Shown here: positions 11,743-20,666 of the stretch, in pieces | Position numbering within the stretch: position 1 is the first letter of the stretch | How the letters are laid out: every line of letters starts with the position of its first letter | Source: CAIWHR01 sp963846855 | GTDB lineage: Bacteria; Pseudomonadota; Gammaproteobacteria; Burkholderiales; Casimicrobiaceae | Length of the DNA: 64,000 nt | Assembly (NCBI GenBank): GCA_963846855.1 | Contig: CAWJXK010000012.1 | Span: 71,985-135,984 of the forward strand | Direction of reading: 5' to 3' | Made by a program: the position numbers and the translations under genes | The notes under the pieces: model-generated | What the model was told of the DNA's origin: nothing | Database searches by the model: none | Seen by the model: only the letters and a program-made list of their open reading frames with translations

Positions 11743-12033
11743 GGCTTCGATTCTACCCGGCGTGCCGGGCACTGCGTTGCGGCGCTCATTGCACAACGCG
11801 CGGTGCATCGTCGGCGCTTGATCGGCGTCGCAGGTCCGCTCTTGACTGGGCACGGAGGGAAAGCTAACCTGCATCGGCCTCCGGTGAACGATCGCGGCTT
11901 CACCGGCGTGCAGCGCGGTGACTTCTGGACGGCGCGACCGTCGGGAGCCGCCTTTGACAAGGCTGGCGCGGAACGCGCGATTTCATCGAGACCACGCTTG
12001 CGCGCGCTCGCCAAACTCCGCAAGCCCTCCGAG
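11743..12033. other. Divergent manB/manC intergenic region
   Basis: A stretch of 291 bases between the two divergent GDP-mannose genes, which must hold both promoters. A TTGACA hexamer lies at 11954-11959 in manC orientation, but no convincing -10 box stands 16-18 bases after it. No hairpin terminator or small ORF with a ribosome site is evident. Confidence 0.4.
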
Positions 12034-13506
12034 ATGCCCCGTTCACTCCTTCCTTTGATACTTGCAGGGGGTGCTGGCACGCGGCTCTGGCCGTTGTCGC
12101 GCGAGACCGTTCCGAAGCCGTTCATCGCGCTGCCCGACGGCGACACTCTGCTCGCCAAGACCGCGCGGCGGGCAATGCAGCTGCAAGGTGTCGCGGCGCT
12201 TACGACGATCACCAATCGCTCGTATTGCCGGCAGGTGGCCGATGTCTACGCAGGCATCGGAGACTGCGCGCCGCGCGATCCGGTTTTTCTGCTCGAGCCC
12301 TTCGGGCGCAATACCGCGCCTGCCATCGCACTGGGCGCGATCTGGGCCCGGGCGCGGGGGCACGAAGACGGTGTGCTGCTGGTGCTGCCGTCGGACCATC
12401 TGATCCGCGACCACGCCGCGTTCGCAAGCGCGGTCACGACCGCGGTCGAATGGGCGCATCAGGGGCGACTCGTCACCTTCGGCATTGCGCCGACGCACCC
12501 GGAGACCGGCTTCGGCTACATCGAATGCGGCGAAGCAATCGGCGAAGCCGGACGGGTTCCGGCGGCGTACGTCGCGCGCCGCTTCGTGGAGAAGCCTCCG
12601 CTCCCAACAGCGCTGGAATATTGCGCGTCGGGAAATTTTCTCTGGAACTCCGGCATGTTCGCCTTCACGCCGCGTGCGATCCTGGCGGCGCTCGCGCGCC
12701 ACGCGCCGCAGGTGCTCGCTGCGGCGGAGCCGATCGCGGCGCAGATCGGCGCGGAGGCTTCGGCATCGACGTTCGAGATCGACGCGACGCTGTTTGCCGC
12801 GATGCCGGACATTTCGATCGATTTTGCGGTCATGGAGCCGGCGGCGTCGCTTGGCGAGGTCGTATTGGTGCGCGGGGCCTTCGACTGGAGCGACGTGGGT
12901 TCATGGGAGGCGGTTGCAACGCTCTCCGAGGCCGATGAGCTCGGCAACCGCGGCCAGGGCGAACGCATCTCCATCGACACGCGCAGGACCTACATCCACG
13001 CGCAGGATCGCATCGTCGCGACCGTCGGCGTCGAGGATCTGGTGATCGTCGACACGCCCGATGCGGTTCTGGTCGCGCATCGCGATCACGTGCAGCGCGT
13101 CAAGGAAGTGGTCGGCGAGCTCAAGTCCCGCGGCCACGAAGCGTACCGAACGCATCGCACCGTGGTGCGTCCGTGGGGCACGTACACCGTTCTGGAGGAG
13201 GTTCCCGGGTACAAGATCAAGCGCATCGACGTCAAGCCCGGCGCCGCGCTCTCGCTGCAACTGCACCACCACCGCAGCGAGCACTGGGTCGTCGTGAGCG
13301 GAGTTGCGCGCGTGACGCGCGACGAGGCCGTCTTCGACGTGCATCCGAACGAATCGACGTTCATCCCGCCGCTGACCCGGCACCGTCTGGCAAATCCGGG
13401 TGCCGAACGGCTCGCGATCATCGAGGTGCAGTGCGGCGCCTACCTGGGCGAGGACGACATCGTTCGCTTCGACGACATCTATGGGCGTACCGCGGGCCAG
13501 TCCTGA
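12034..13506 (+). CDS. manC: Mannose-1-phosphate guanylyltransferase / mannose-6-phosphate isomerase
   Basis: Bifunctional type II enzyme making GDP-mannose for polysaccharides. It has 490 residues. The N-terminal nucleotidyltransferase (about 1-340) shows the pyrophosphorylase signature LILAGGAGTRLWPLSRETVPK, and FVEKPP marks the sugar-phosphate site. The C-terminal cupin isomerase (about 370-490) has RPWGTYTVLEE and QLHHHRSEHWVVVSG, the metal-binding histidines. ATG at 12034 starts directly before the signature; the longer frame upstream runs through the intergenic region and antisense to manB. It is divergent from manB, which supplies its substrate. Confidence 0.95.
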   Translation: MPRSLLPLILAGGAGTRLWPLSRETVPKPFIALPDGDTLLAKTARRAMQLQGVAALTTITNRSYCRQVADVYAGIGDCAPRDPVFLLEPFGRNTAPAIALGAIWARARGHEDGVLLVLPSDHLIRDHAAFASAVTTAVEWAHQGRLVTFGIAPTHPETGFGYIECGEAIGEAGRVPAAYVARRFVEKPPLPTALEYCASGNFLWNSGMFAFTPRAILAALARHAPQVLAAAEPIAAQIGAEASASTFEIDATLFAAMPDISIDFAVMEPAASLGEVVLVRGAFDWSDVGSWEAVATLSEADELGNRGQGERISIDTRRTYIHAQDRIVATVGVEDLVIVDTPDAVLVAHRDHVQRVKEVVGELKSRGHEAYRTHRTVVRPWGTYTVLEEVPGYKIKRIDVKPGAALSLQLHHHRSEHWVVVSGVARVTRDEAVFDVHPNESTFIPPLTRHRLANPGAERLAIIEVQCGAYLGEDDIVRFDDIYGRTAGQS

Positions 13507-13607
13507 ACGGGCGCACACACGGGCAGCAAAGATCTACGACTCGGAGAGGTGGGGAAGATCGACCCGCACGGAGTCGCGCGGGAAAGTCCACTGCGCTGGC
13601 GGCGGTA

Positions 13608-14612
13608 TTGGCAGCGCTTGTCGGGCGTCGACTCGCATGGGCGGCGGCGTCACGGCTAACCCATTCGCATCGCTTCGCAAATAGCCTCCTGGGTTCTGCC
13701 CGCGGTCCAACGCGGGCGGTGTTTGCGCTTATCGCGCTTCAATTGGTCTGGGAAGCCGCACCGGACGATTTGCCGCGGCTCGCTACGGTCGAGCGCCTTA
13801 CGACACTGGCGCTGATTGCCGCGTTGGTTTGGCTGGGAATACGCGGCGTCGCGGCGCTCGCGGACGCAGTCATCCAGCTGAATCCCGTGGACGGTGCCGA
13901 GAACCTGCACGCGCGCCGCGTACGAACGCAAACGCAGGTCCTTGGCCGCACGGCAATGGGGATCATCCTCTTTGTCGGCATTGCGGCGGGTCTCATGACG
14001 TTTCCCGCCGTGCGCACGCTCGGCACGAGTCTCCTGGCCTCTGCCGGAGTCGCGGGCCTGATCATCGGAATTGCGGCGCGGCCCGTCCTCGGAAACCTCA
14101 TCGCGGGTCTTCAGCTCGCGTTCGCCCAGCCCATACGGATCGACGATGTTGTGGTCATCGAGGGCGAGTGGGGGCGCATCGAGGAAATTCGAGGCAACTA
14201 CGTTGTCGTGCGCGTCTGGGACGAACGCCGGCTGGTGGTGCCGCTCCAATGGTTCATCGAGCATCCATTTCAGAATTGGACGGTCACGTCGGCCGAGATC
14301 ATCGGCACGGTGTTCGTGTGGGCTGACTATCGCCTGCCGCTCGCGCCGCTACGTGCCGAGCTGGAGCGCCTGTGCAAGGAAGCACCCGAATGGGACCACC
14401 GGGTTTGCGTGCTACAGGTGACCGAAACGACCGAGCGAGCAATGCAGCTGCGCGCGCTGGTCAGTTCGTCCGATTCAGGCCTCAACTGGGATCTTCGCTG
14501 CAAAGTGCGCGAAGGACTGATCCAGTTCATCCAGCAGAATTATCCCGATTGCCTCCCTCGAGCGCGGGTAGCGCTCGAAGAGGGACCGATCGCGCGGCAA
14601 CGCGAGCGATGA
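13608..14612 (+). CDS. Mechanosensitive ion channel protein, MscS family (start unresolved)
   Basis: Predicted inner-membrane channel that opens under tension. Hydrophobic segments occupy roughly the first 150 residues. The pore-lining and beta-domain region follows, with LLASAGVAGLIIGIAARPVLGN and then GEWGRIEEIRGNYVVVRVWDERRLVVP, the classic MscS upper-beta stretch. There is no ATG in frame between the manC stop and the first membrane segments; TTG at 13608 is the first conventional alternative start and gives 334 residues. Either a rare start is used or a frame break has removed the true N-terminus, possible given the breaks elsewhere in this part of the window. It begins about 100 bases after manC on the same strand. 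Confidence 0.75.
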   Translation: MAALVGRRLAWAAASRLTHSHRFANSLLGSARGPTRAVFALIALQLVWEAAPDDLPRLATVERLTTLALIAALVWLGIRGVAALADAVIQLNPVDGAENLHARRVRTQTQVLGRTAMGIILFVGIAAGLMTFPAVRTLGTSLLASAGVAGLIIGIAARPVLGNLIAGLQLAFAQPIRIDDVVVIEGEWGRIEEIRGNYVVVRVWDERRLVVPLQWFIEHPFQNWTVTSAEIIGTVFVWADYRLPLAPLRAELERLCKEAPEWDHRVCVLQVTETTERAMQLRALVSSSDSGLNWDLRCKVREGLIQFIQQNYPDCLPRARVALEEGPIARQRER

Positions 14613-14826
14613 ACAGCGTTGCTGTGACGCTGCGGCAAAGGATGAAGTGAGCGGATGGAATCCCGCGCGGTCAACCGAAGCGGCGGTCGTGCCGCGAAAT
14701 GGACCCGCGTTGTGCAAGCAGTGGAAGAAGCACATGAACACGCACATCGTTGACCGAGTCTATTTCATCGATCGATGATCGAGGCGATGTACAGCACTAT
14801 GAGGCCTGAGGTGCAGAATCAGAAGA

Positions 14827-15088
14827 TTCTTCAACGGGCTGTTGCCTGGCGTCATTGTCGGTGCCGGCGCCCTGTGGTTCTACGGCAACACTCACCGATT
14901 CCGGGCATGCACGAGTTGGAGCGGCACGCCGGCGCGCGAGCGGGGAAGGCGCTGGAGCCGGCGCAGGGTGCGGCCGAGCAGGCGAAGCGGGCATTGCCTG
15001 GAGCCTTGGACGCACGGGGGCTGCATGCCGACGACATCGGTAAAGAGGTTGCGGAGACGGGGAACGTCGTGCGCCGACGGGCACGCGA
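14827..15088 (+). pseudogene. Remnant of a small membrane-anchored protein, frameshifted
   Basis: One frame reads FFNGLLPGVIVGAGALWFYGN (hydrophobic anchor). An adjacent frame continues with a helical, charged, Ala-rich stretch: MHELERHAGARAGKAL and later ADDIGKEVAETGNVVRRRARDLG. Together they resemble the N-terminal part of a single-pass envelope protein of the kind often followed by a BON domain; that family guess is tentative. There is no start codon in frame with the anchor, a frame break near 14900-14920, and the sequence changes abruptly into an MFS transporter near 15088. I regard it as a broken 5' fragment. Confidence 0.5.
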
Positions 15089-16147
15089 TCTTGGCAGTGA
15101 CCGTCGCCTCAGGCTTTGCGCCGAGCTTTCCCGCGTTCGCGGTATTGCGCTTCCTCACCGGCGCTGGGATCGGCGGCGAGTACGCGGCGATCAACTCGGC
15201 GATCCAGGAGTTCACCCCGGCGCGCCTGCGCGGGCGTGTCGATCTCGCGGTCAACGGCAGCTTCTGGGTCGGTGCGGCGGTCGGCGCCGTCGGTGCCGTG
15301 ATCGTGCTTGATTCGGGCCTGTTCTCCCCCGCGTGGGGCTGGCGAATCGCGTTCATCTTGGGCGGCGCGCTTGCGCTCGGCATCCTCCCGCTGCGCCGCT
15401 TCGTGCCGGAGAGCCCGCGGTGGCTGCTCCTGCAGCGCCGCCATGACGAGGCCGAAAGCATCGTTGCCCACATTGAAGAGCGCACGCCAATATCTCCGGA
15501 TGCCAAGCCGCACCCGTCGATCGTGCTCGATCCAGGCGGGCGAATCGGCTGGTTCGGGCTTTTCGGCGTGCTTCTGAAGGCGCTACCCGCGGCGCGTCGT
15601 ACTCGGCGTGAGCCTGATGAGCGCGCAGGCGTTCCTGTACAACGCGATCTTCTTCACGTACGCACTTGTGCTGACCCGTTACTACAACGTGAGCGATTCC
15701 CGCGTGGGGCTGTACCTGCTTCCGTTCGCCGCAGGGAACTTTCTCGGGCCGCTGTTGCTAGGCCCGCTGTTCGACCGTGTAGGGACGCCGAGCTCATGAT
15801 CACGGGCACCTACGCGATCAGTGGCGCGCTGATCGTCGCGACCGGCGGCCTGTTCGTCGCCCACGCGCTCACGGGGCTCTCGCAGACGAGTCGCTTGGAG
15901 TGTCGTGTTCTTCTTCGCGTCGGCCGCCGCGAGCTCCGCGTATCTTACGGTGGGCGAGAGCTTCCCGCTCGAGGTCCGCGCAAGCGCGATTGCCTGGTTC
16001 TATGCCGCGGGAACGGCGCTCGGCGGTATCGCCGGACCGGTGGTTTTCGGGCACCTGATCGCAACCGGCGAACGGACAGACGTGTTCGTCGGCTATGCGC
16101 TGGGGCGGCATGTCGCAGAGTCCCATGCGGGCGTACGCAGGCAGTAA
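15089..16147 (+). pseudogene. MFS transporter remnant (sugar/aromatic-acid porter type), multiply frameshifted
   Basis: Middle and late portions of a 12-helix major facilitator. Pieces in order: FAVLRFLTGAGIGGEYAAIN, with the typical G-I-GGEY motif of the sugar-porter/AAHS group, and PESPRWLLLQRRHDEAESIV before a break near 15590. Then MSAQAFLYNAIFFTYALVL in another frame, a break near 15790, ITGTYAISGALIVATGGLF, a break near 15895, and SAYLTVGESFPLEVRASAIA to the end. The first ~150 residues and the C-terminus are missing as well. Missing ends together with frame breaks argue for true decay. tRNA-Pro lies just downstream. Confidence 0.8.
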
Positions 16148-16185
16148 ACTCGGGTGAGCCAACCGCCTGTCCGACAAGGGAATTT

Positions 16186-16262
16186 TGGTCGGGGTGAGAG
16201 GATTTGAACCTCCGGCCTCTACGTCCCGAACGTAGCGCTCTACCAGGCTAAGCTACACCCCG
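16186..16262 (-). tRNA. tRNA-Pro (anticodon CGG)
   Basis: On the minus strand this folds as a complete tRNA. The acceptor CGGGGTG pairs with CACCCCG and is followed by discriminator A and an encoded CCA at 16188-16186. The anticodon stem is CTACG/CGTAG around loop TTCGGGA, giving anticodon CGG for proline CCG codons. The T arm carries GGTTCAAATCC. It stands between the MFS remnant and ispB. Confidence 0.95.
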
Positions 16263-16376
16263 GGTGTTTCCGGTGTTGCCGCGCCGGCCGGGCGCGTCCT
16301 GCGGCATCCCCGCGTCGGGAGAACTGCGTGTTTCGCGGGTCTCGTGCCTTGCCGGTGACGACGAAATCAGAACAAA

Positions 16377-17345
16377 TCAGAACGTCCGCCGGGCGGCAAA
16401 GGACGCCAATTCTAGCAGAGTTTGCCGATGCGGCGAAAGCGGGAGCGTCTCCGCGAGCGTGGCGGCGGCGGCGGCTTCGCGGGCGGCACGCTCCCGCGTG
16501 TAGTCGAGCGCCCTGGTGCGCAGCAGCACGTCCATCACGGGGGCGAATTCGGTGATCCGGCCGCCGGTGACGGCGTTGCGGATCAGCAGCGCATCCTCGC
16601 GGCCGCCCACTTCGATCGCCCGGATCAGCGGCAGCGTCATCTTGCCTTCGGCGAGATCATCGCCGAGATTCTTGCCGATCGCCTCGAGGTCCCCCGAATA
16701 GTCGAGCACGTCGTCGACGAGCTGGAACGCGATCCCCAGATGGAGTCCGTAGGCGGCGAGCGCCGACTCGCGCTCCGGCGCGGCATCGCCCAGCACCGCG
16801 CCGAGCTGTGCCGCGGCCTCGAAGAGCTTGGCGGTCTTGCGCTGGATCACCGCGAGGTAATCCGATTCATCGATGTCGGGATTGCCTGCGTTCATGAGCT
16901 GCAGCACCTCGCCCTTGGCGACGACGTTGGTCGCCTGGGACAGGATTTCCAGCACCCGCACCGAACCCAGTGCGACCATCATCTGGAACGCGCGCGAATA
17001 GAGAAAGTCTCCGACCAGCACCGATGCCGCGTTGCCGAATTGCGCGTTGGCAGTCGCGTGACCGCGCCGCAGGTCCGACTCGTCGACCACGTCGTCGTGC
17101 AGCAGCGTCGCCGTGTGGATCATCTCTATGACGGCGCCGAGCAGATAGTGATTGCTGCCGGAGTAGCCGCATGCCCGCGAGGCGAGCAGCACCAGCGCCG
17201 GCCGCAGCCGCTTGCCGCCGTTGCCGATGATGTACTCGGCGATCTGCCCGATAAGCGCGACGTCCGAATCGAGGCTCGCGCGGAGCATGCGGTCGATTTC
17301 AGTCCGGTCGGTCGGCGACAGGAACGGGATGGGTTCTTTGGTCAC
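16377..17345 (-). CDS. ispB: Octaprenyl/polyprenyl diphosphate synthase
   Basis: Elongates farnesyl diphosphate with isopentenyl units to make the ubiquinone side chain. It has 322 residues, the family's normal size. GGKRLRP lies at residues 43-49, the first aspartate-rich motif DDVVD at 84-88 and the second in FQLVDDVLDYSGD; both Asp motifs bind Mg2+-diphosphate. The start is a GTG at 17345 (protein M-T-K-E-P), chosen because the upstream frame to 17492 lacks family character. It is divergent from rplU-rpmA, a common arrangement in betaproteobacteria. Confidence 0.94.
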   Translation of the reverse strand: MTKEPIPFLSPTDRTEIDRMLRASLDSDVALIGQIAEYIIGNGGKRLRPALVLLASRACGYSGSNHYLLGAVIEMIHTATLLHDDVVDESDLRRGHATANAQFGNAASVLVGDFLYSRAFQMMVALGSVRVLEILSQATNVVAKGEVLQLMNAGNPDIDESDYLAVIQRKTAKLFEAAAQLGAVLGDAAPERESALAAYGLHLGIAFQLVDDVLDYSGDLEAIGKNLGDDLAEGKMTLPLIRAIEVGGREDALLIRNAVTGGRITEFAPVMDVLLRTRALDYTRERAAREAAAAATLAETLPLSPHRQTLLELASFAARRTF

Positions 17346-17632
17346 GCGTTCGGGAAGGCGATTGGGCGCAGGCCGCCGGCGAAATGCCCTCGGAAGCGAT
17401 GCGCAATTCGGGCCGGATTGTAACCGAAGGGAATGGCGCGTCCTTTGTGCTGGAACAGGGTTTCGGGCGGGCACGAAGGCTGCGCAACGCAACGCCGAGC
17501 GTGTCCGATTTCGGGCTGAAGCGCCGGCCGCCGGCCGAGGGCGATACGCGCCGTTGCCTCGGTATCCGCGTGGCGCTTGACCCGGGCAGCCCGCTGCCCC
17601 GGAGGCTGTCTTAGCCAGGGATTCGGCGGCGG
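17346..17632. other. ispB/rplU divergent intergenic region
   Basis: About 290 bases upstream of ispB and ahead of the rplU promoter. Apart from the promoter at its right edge I see no coding sequence, repeat or convincing RNA structure. Confidence 0.4.
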
Positions 17633-17661
17633 TTGCGGCAATAGTCGCAAGTGTTTATAAT
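17633..17661 (+). promoter_or_regulatory. Sigma70-type promoter of rplU-rpmA
   Basis: TTGCGG (17633-17638), a 17-base spacer and a perfect TATAAT (17656-17661), about 55 bases before the rplU start. Spacing and the full -10 match make this the best promoter in the window. Confidence 0.75.
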
Positions 17662-17716
17662 CTAAGGCTTTCCGCGGTTGTCGCGGGAAATGTTCAGTGA
17701 ACAGCGGAGTCATTCC

Positions 17717-18028
17717 ATGTACGCGGTCATCAAAACCGGCGGCAAGCAATACAAGGTCGCTCCCGGCGAAAAAATCAAGGTGGAACTGCTGCCGGCGATC
17801 GTGGGCGCGGAGGTCATTCTCGACCAGGTGCTGATGGTCAGTGAGGGCGAAACCGTCCGCCTCGGCCAGCCCACCGTCGCGGGCGCGACCGTCAAGGCCA
17901 CCGTCCTCGCGCACGGGCGCGGCGAGAAGCTTTCGATCTTCAAGATGCGCCGGCGCAAGCATTACCAGAAGCACCAGGGGCATCGTCAGGGATACACGGA
18001 GCTGTCGATCGACAGCATCGCAGGCTGA
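17717..18028 (+). CDS. rplU: 50S ribosomal protein L21
   Basis: Large-subunit ribosomal protein contacting 23S rRNA. It has 103 residues, standard length. It starts with MYAVIKTGGKQYKV at ATG 17717 (the frame is open further upstream but the family starts here). The C-terminal RNA-binding motif KMRRRKHYQKHQGHRQ is intact. First gene of the rplU-rpmA operon; rpmA follows after 13 bases. Confidence 0.97.
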   Translation: MYAVIKTGGKQYKVAPGEKIKVELLPAIVGAEVILDQVLMVSEGETVRLGQPTVAGATVKATVLAHGRGEKLSIFKMRRRKHYQKHQGHRQGYTELSIDSIAG

Positions 18029-18041
18029 AGGAGCGACCACC

Positions 18042-18305
18042 ATGGCACACAAGAAAGCAGGCGGCAGCTCGCGCAACGGCCGCGATTCGGAGTCGAAGCG
18101 GCTTGGCGTCAAGACCTACGGCGGCGAGGTCATCACCGCGGGCAGCATCATCATTCGCCAGCGCGGCACCAAGATCCACGCCGGCACGAACGTCGGCATG
18201 GGCAAGGACCACACGCTGTTCGCGCTGATCGACGGCCAGGTCTCGTTTGCGACCAAGGGCAAGGACAAGAAGAAGGTCGCAAGCGTCATGCCGGTCGCCG
18301 CCTGA
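18042..18305 (+). CDS. rpmA: 50S ribosomal protein L27
   Basis: Large-subunit protein whose N-terminus reaches the peptidyl-transferase centre. It has 87 residues beginning MAHKKAGGSSRNGRDS, with the conserved GVKTYGGE and IIRQRGTKIHAG segments. ATG at 18042 follows AAGGAG. It is co-transcribed with rplU and followed by a strong terminator. obgE, usually next in related genomes, is absent here. Confidence 0.97.
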   Translation: MAHKKAGGSSRNGRDSESKRLGVKTYGGEVITAGSIIIRQRGTKIHAGTNVGMGKDHTLFALIDGQVSFATKGKDKKKVASVMPVAA

Positions 18306-18335
18306 CGCGTCCGGCGCCGCCTCCGATACAAATGA

Positions 18336-18362
18336 ATCCCGGCCTCGGCCGGGATTTTTTTC
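18336..18362 (+). terminator. Rho-independent terminator after rpmA
   Basis: A perfect nine-pair stem (ATCCCGGCC / GGCCGGGAT, 18336-18344 and 18347-18355) with a two-base gap between the arms, followed by a run of T residues. It ends the rplU-rpmA transcript just before the convergent lptG stop. Confidence 0.92.
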
Positions 18363-18395
18363 GCCCGATCGTCCGGGCTAGCGCCAGGATTCCCG

Positions 18396-19472
18396 CTAAC
18401 GTCGCTCCAGCCACCACAGCAGCGAGGTGGTGACGACCACGAACATCACGAGCGGGAACACCGCGGAGAAGAGCGGCGGCCAGTCGTTCAGCACGCCCAG
18501 GTTGCTGAACAGCCGCCCGATGAGGAAGAACGCGAGCCCGAGGATCGTGCCGACGAAGATGCGGAAGCCCACGCCGCCCGCGCGACGCTGGAAGTACGAG
18601 AATGGCAACGCCAGCAGCATCATCACGATCACGGCGGCCGGGTAGAACACCTTGTTCCAAAAGGCGATCTCGAAGCGCGACGTCTTCTGGCCGCCGAGCG
18701 AGCGGATGTTGTCGTAGAGCGCATTCAGCTCGAGGCGCTCCGGCGCGACCTGATAGACGGACAGCAGCGACGGCTTCAGCACGGTTTCCCAGGTCCAGCT
18801 CGGCTCCTCCGACGCGGTCGCCCCGGACGGCGTCAGCACCGTCGTCTTCACGTTCGAGAGTTGCCACTGGCCGTTGCCGGCGAAGCGCCCGGTCTCGGCG
18901 ACGCGCACCGCCGTGAGGCGAAGGTCCTTGTCGAATTCGTAGATGCGCACGCCGATCAGCGTCATGTCGTTCAGCACTCTGCGGATGTTGACGAACGTCG
19001 CGTCCTGCTTGAACCAGAAGCCGGACTGGAACTGTCGCGCGATGATGCGCGGCGCGTCGCCCATCGCCGGCCCGCGGATCTGCTGTGCGAGCCGCTCCGC
19101 CGGTGGCGCCACGAATTCGCCGGCGAGAAAGGTCGCCGCTGCAAGCGGAATGCCGACGCGGACGAGCGCCCACACGACTTGCAGCAGCGACGCGCCGGAT
19201 GCGCGCATCACGGTGTATTCCGAATTGGCGACGAGCTGGGCCAGCGCGAACAGCGTGCCGATCAGCGCGGCGACCGGAAAAAGCTCATACATCAGCGACG
19301 GCACCTGCAGCGCGACGTAGATGAGCGCGGTCGACAGCGTGTAGTTGCCGCGGCCGACATCGCCCAGCTCGTGGATCAGCGCGAAGAACGCGAACAGGCT
19401 CACCAGCGCCGCGAAGATCAGCAGGATCGCGGCCAGGAGCTCGCGACCGATGTAGCGCGTCAGCGTCTTCAT
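18396..19472 (-). CDS. lptG: LPS export permease LptG
   Basis: One of two inner-membrane subunits of the LptB2FG engine that extracts lipopolysaccharide and passes it to LptC/LptA. It has 358 residues starting MKTLTRYIGRELLAAILLIF; the start at 19472 overlaps the lptF stop (ATGA), so the longer frame to 19637 is ignored. Two N-terminal helices, a large periplasmic beta-jellyroll (about 130-265) and a C-terminal group of helices match the YjgP/YjgQ family. No other lpt genes are in the window. Confidence 0.93.
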   Translation of the reverse strand: MKTLTRYIGRELLAAILLIFAALVSLFAFFALIHELGDVGRGNYTLSTALIYVALQVPSLMYELFPVAALIGTLFALAQLVANSEYTVMRASGASLLQVVWALVRVGIPLAAATFLAGEFVAPPAERLAQQIRGPAMGDAPRIIARQFQSGFWFKQDATFVNIRRVLNDMTLIGVRIYEFDKDLRLTAVRVAETGRFAGNGQWQLSNVKTTVLTPSGATASEEPSWTWETVLKPSLLSVYQVAPERLELNALYDNIRSLGGQKTSRFEIAFWNKVFYPAAVIVMMLLALPFSYFQRRAGGVGFRIFVGTILGLAFFLIGRLFSNLGVLNDWPPLFSAVFPLVMFVVVTTSLLWWLERR

Positions 19473-20566
19473 GCGGCGCGCGCGGCGCGGGGGCGCCTGC
19501 CGAAAATGCCCGCGAAGGAGAGTCGCTGCCCGAACAGCAGCAGGACCACGGCGATGGCGATGACGTGCGGCAGCGCGAGTCCCGGCCAGAATCCCAGCTT
19601 GCCCTGCGCGATGAAGCTCTGCACGATGTTGAGGCAATTGCTGTAGAGCAGGTACAGGAACGCCGCGGTGATGAGGTTGAACGACCGACCCATGCGCGGG
19701 TTCACGTACGCGAGCGGCACGGCCAGCAGCACCAGCACCAGCGCCGAGATCGGAACGGAGATCCGCCAGAAGAGCTCGGCCCGCTCGACCCGGCCCTCCG
19801 CCATCACGAGCTCGGCCGACGGGATCGCCTTCGTGGAAAGCGGCAGGTTGCGGAGCTCGGCGGGCTCGATCCGGTGCCCCAATTTCTCGAACTCGACGAT
19901 CCGGAAATCAGGCGAACCGGCCTTGCCTTCGTAGCGGCGCCCATCCGACAGCACGATGAAACGGTCGCCATTCGGCGCTTCCTGCAGCGTGCCCTCGCGG
20001 GCCACCGTCGTCGCGTCCCTTCCCTCATCGACGGAATGGAGGAAAACGTTGCGGATCTTGCCGTCGAAGGAATTGATGCTTTCGACGAAAACGACGAGAT
20101 TTGCCCTCCTGAATTCACGAAAGAGCCCGGGCGTCACCAGCGCGATCTCGTCCCTGGACTCGAGCTGTCGCTGGTATTCCACCTTGCGCTGCTCGGCCCA
20201 CGGCGACAGGAAAAATGAAAGAACGACGATTGCGAGCAAGAATGGCGCTGCGAACGCCAGGATGGGCGTGAGGCACGACGCCAGGCTTTGCCCCGACGTA
20301 AACCAGACAATCATCTCGCTGTCCCGATACCATCGGGAAAGCGTCAGAAGCACCGTGAGGAACAACGCGACCGACAGCAGGATATTGAAGTAAAACAAGG
20401 CATTGAAGCCAAGCAATGCCAGGATGCCCTCGGGCGCGACGGTGCCGCCGGCCGCCTGCGCCAGCAGCCGCAAGACCAGGTTGGTGAACAGGATGGCGAG
20501 CAGAACAATGAAAAGCCCGACCACCGTCGCGGTCAGCTCGCGCACCAGACTGCGCCGAAAAATCAT
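19469..20566 (-). CDS. lptF: LPS export permease LptF
   Basis: Partner of LptG in the LPS extraction complex. It has 365 residues starting MIFRRSLVRELTATVVGLF, a typical LptF N-terminus, followed by membrane helices, a periplasmic domain (about 130-260) containing the conserved VFVESIN and FIVLSDGRRYEG segments, and C-terminal helices. First gene of the lptF-lptG pair; four-base overlap with lptG. It is divergent from pepA, a conserved proteobacterial arrangement. Confidence 0.94.
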   Translation of the reverse strand: MIFRRSLVRELTATVVGLFIVLLAILFTNLVLRLLAQAAGGTVAPEGILALLGFNALFYFNILLSVALFLTVLLTLSRWYRDSEMIVWFTSGQSLASCLTPILAFAAPFLLAIVVLSFFLSPWAEQRKVEYQRQLESRDEIALVTPGLFREFRRANLVVFVESINSFDGKIRNVFLHSVDEGRDATTVAREGTLQEAPNGDRFIVLSDGRRYEGKAGSPDFRIVEFEKLGHRIEPAELRNLPLSTKAIPSAELVMAEGRVERAELFWRISVPISALVLVLLAVPLAYVNPRMGRSFNLITAAFLYLLYSNCLNIVQSFIAQGKLGFWPGLALPHVIAIAVVLLLFGQRLSFAGIFGRRPRAARAA

Positions 20567-20581
20567 GACAGCGGAAGAATT

Positions 20582-20611
20582 TTGACTTTTTCAGGCTGTT
20601 TTGCCAATAAT
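20582..20611 (+). promoter_or_regulatory. Candidate promoter of pepA-holC
   Basis: TTGACT (20582-20587) and AATAAT (20606-20611) with an 18-base spacer, 55 bases before the pepA start and just outside the divergent lptF gene. Confidence 0.55.
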
Positions 20612-20666
20612 GGCAGCCAGGCCGCTCTACTGAAAAGAATCAAATTCCTGGGGGAAGGGCATTGCA

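Noticed and set aside
11954..11983. TTGACA as the manC promoter
   Set aside because: No acceptable -10 hexamer at 16-18 bases; kept only as a remark.
16186..16380. tRNA-Pro as an integration site of an island
   Set aside because: No integrase, no repeat of the tRNA 3' end and no mobile genes were seen; only the decayed transporter lies beside it.
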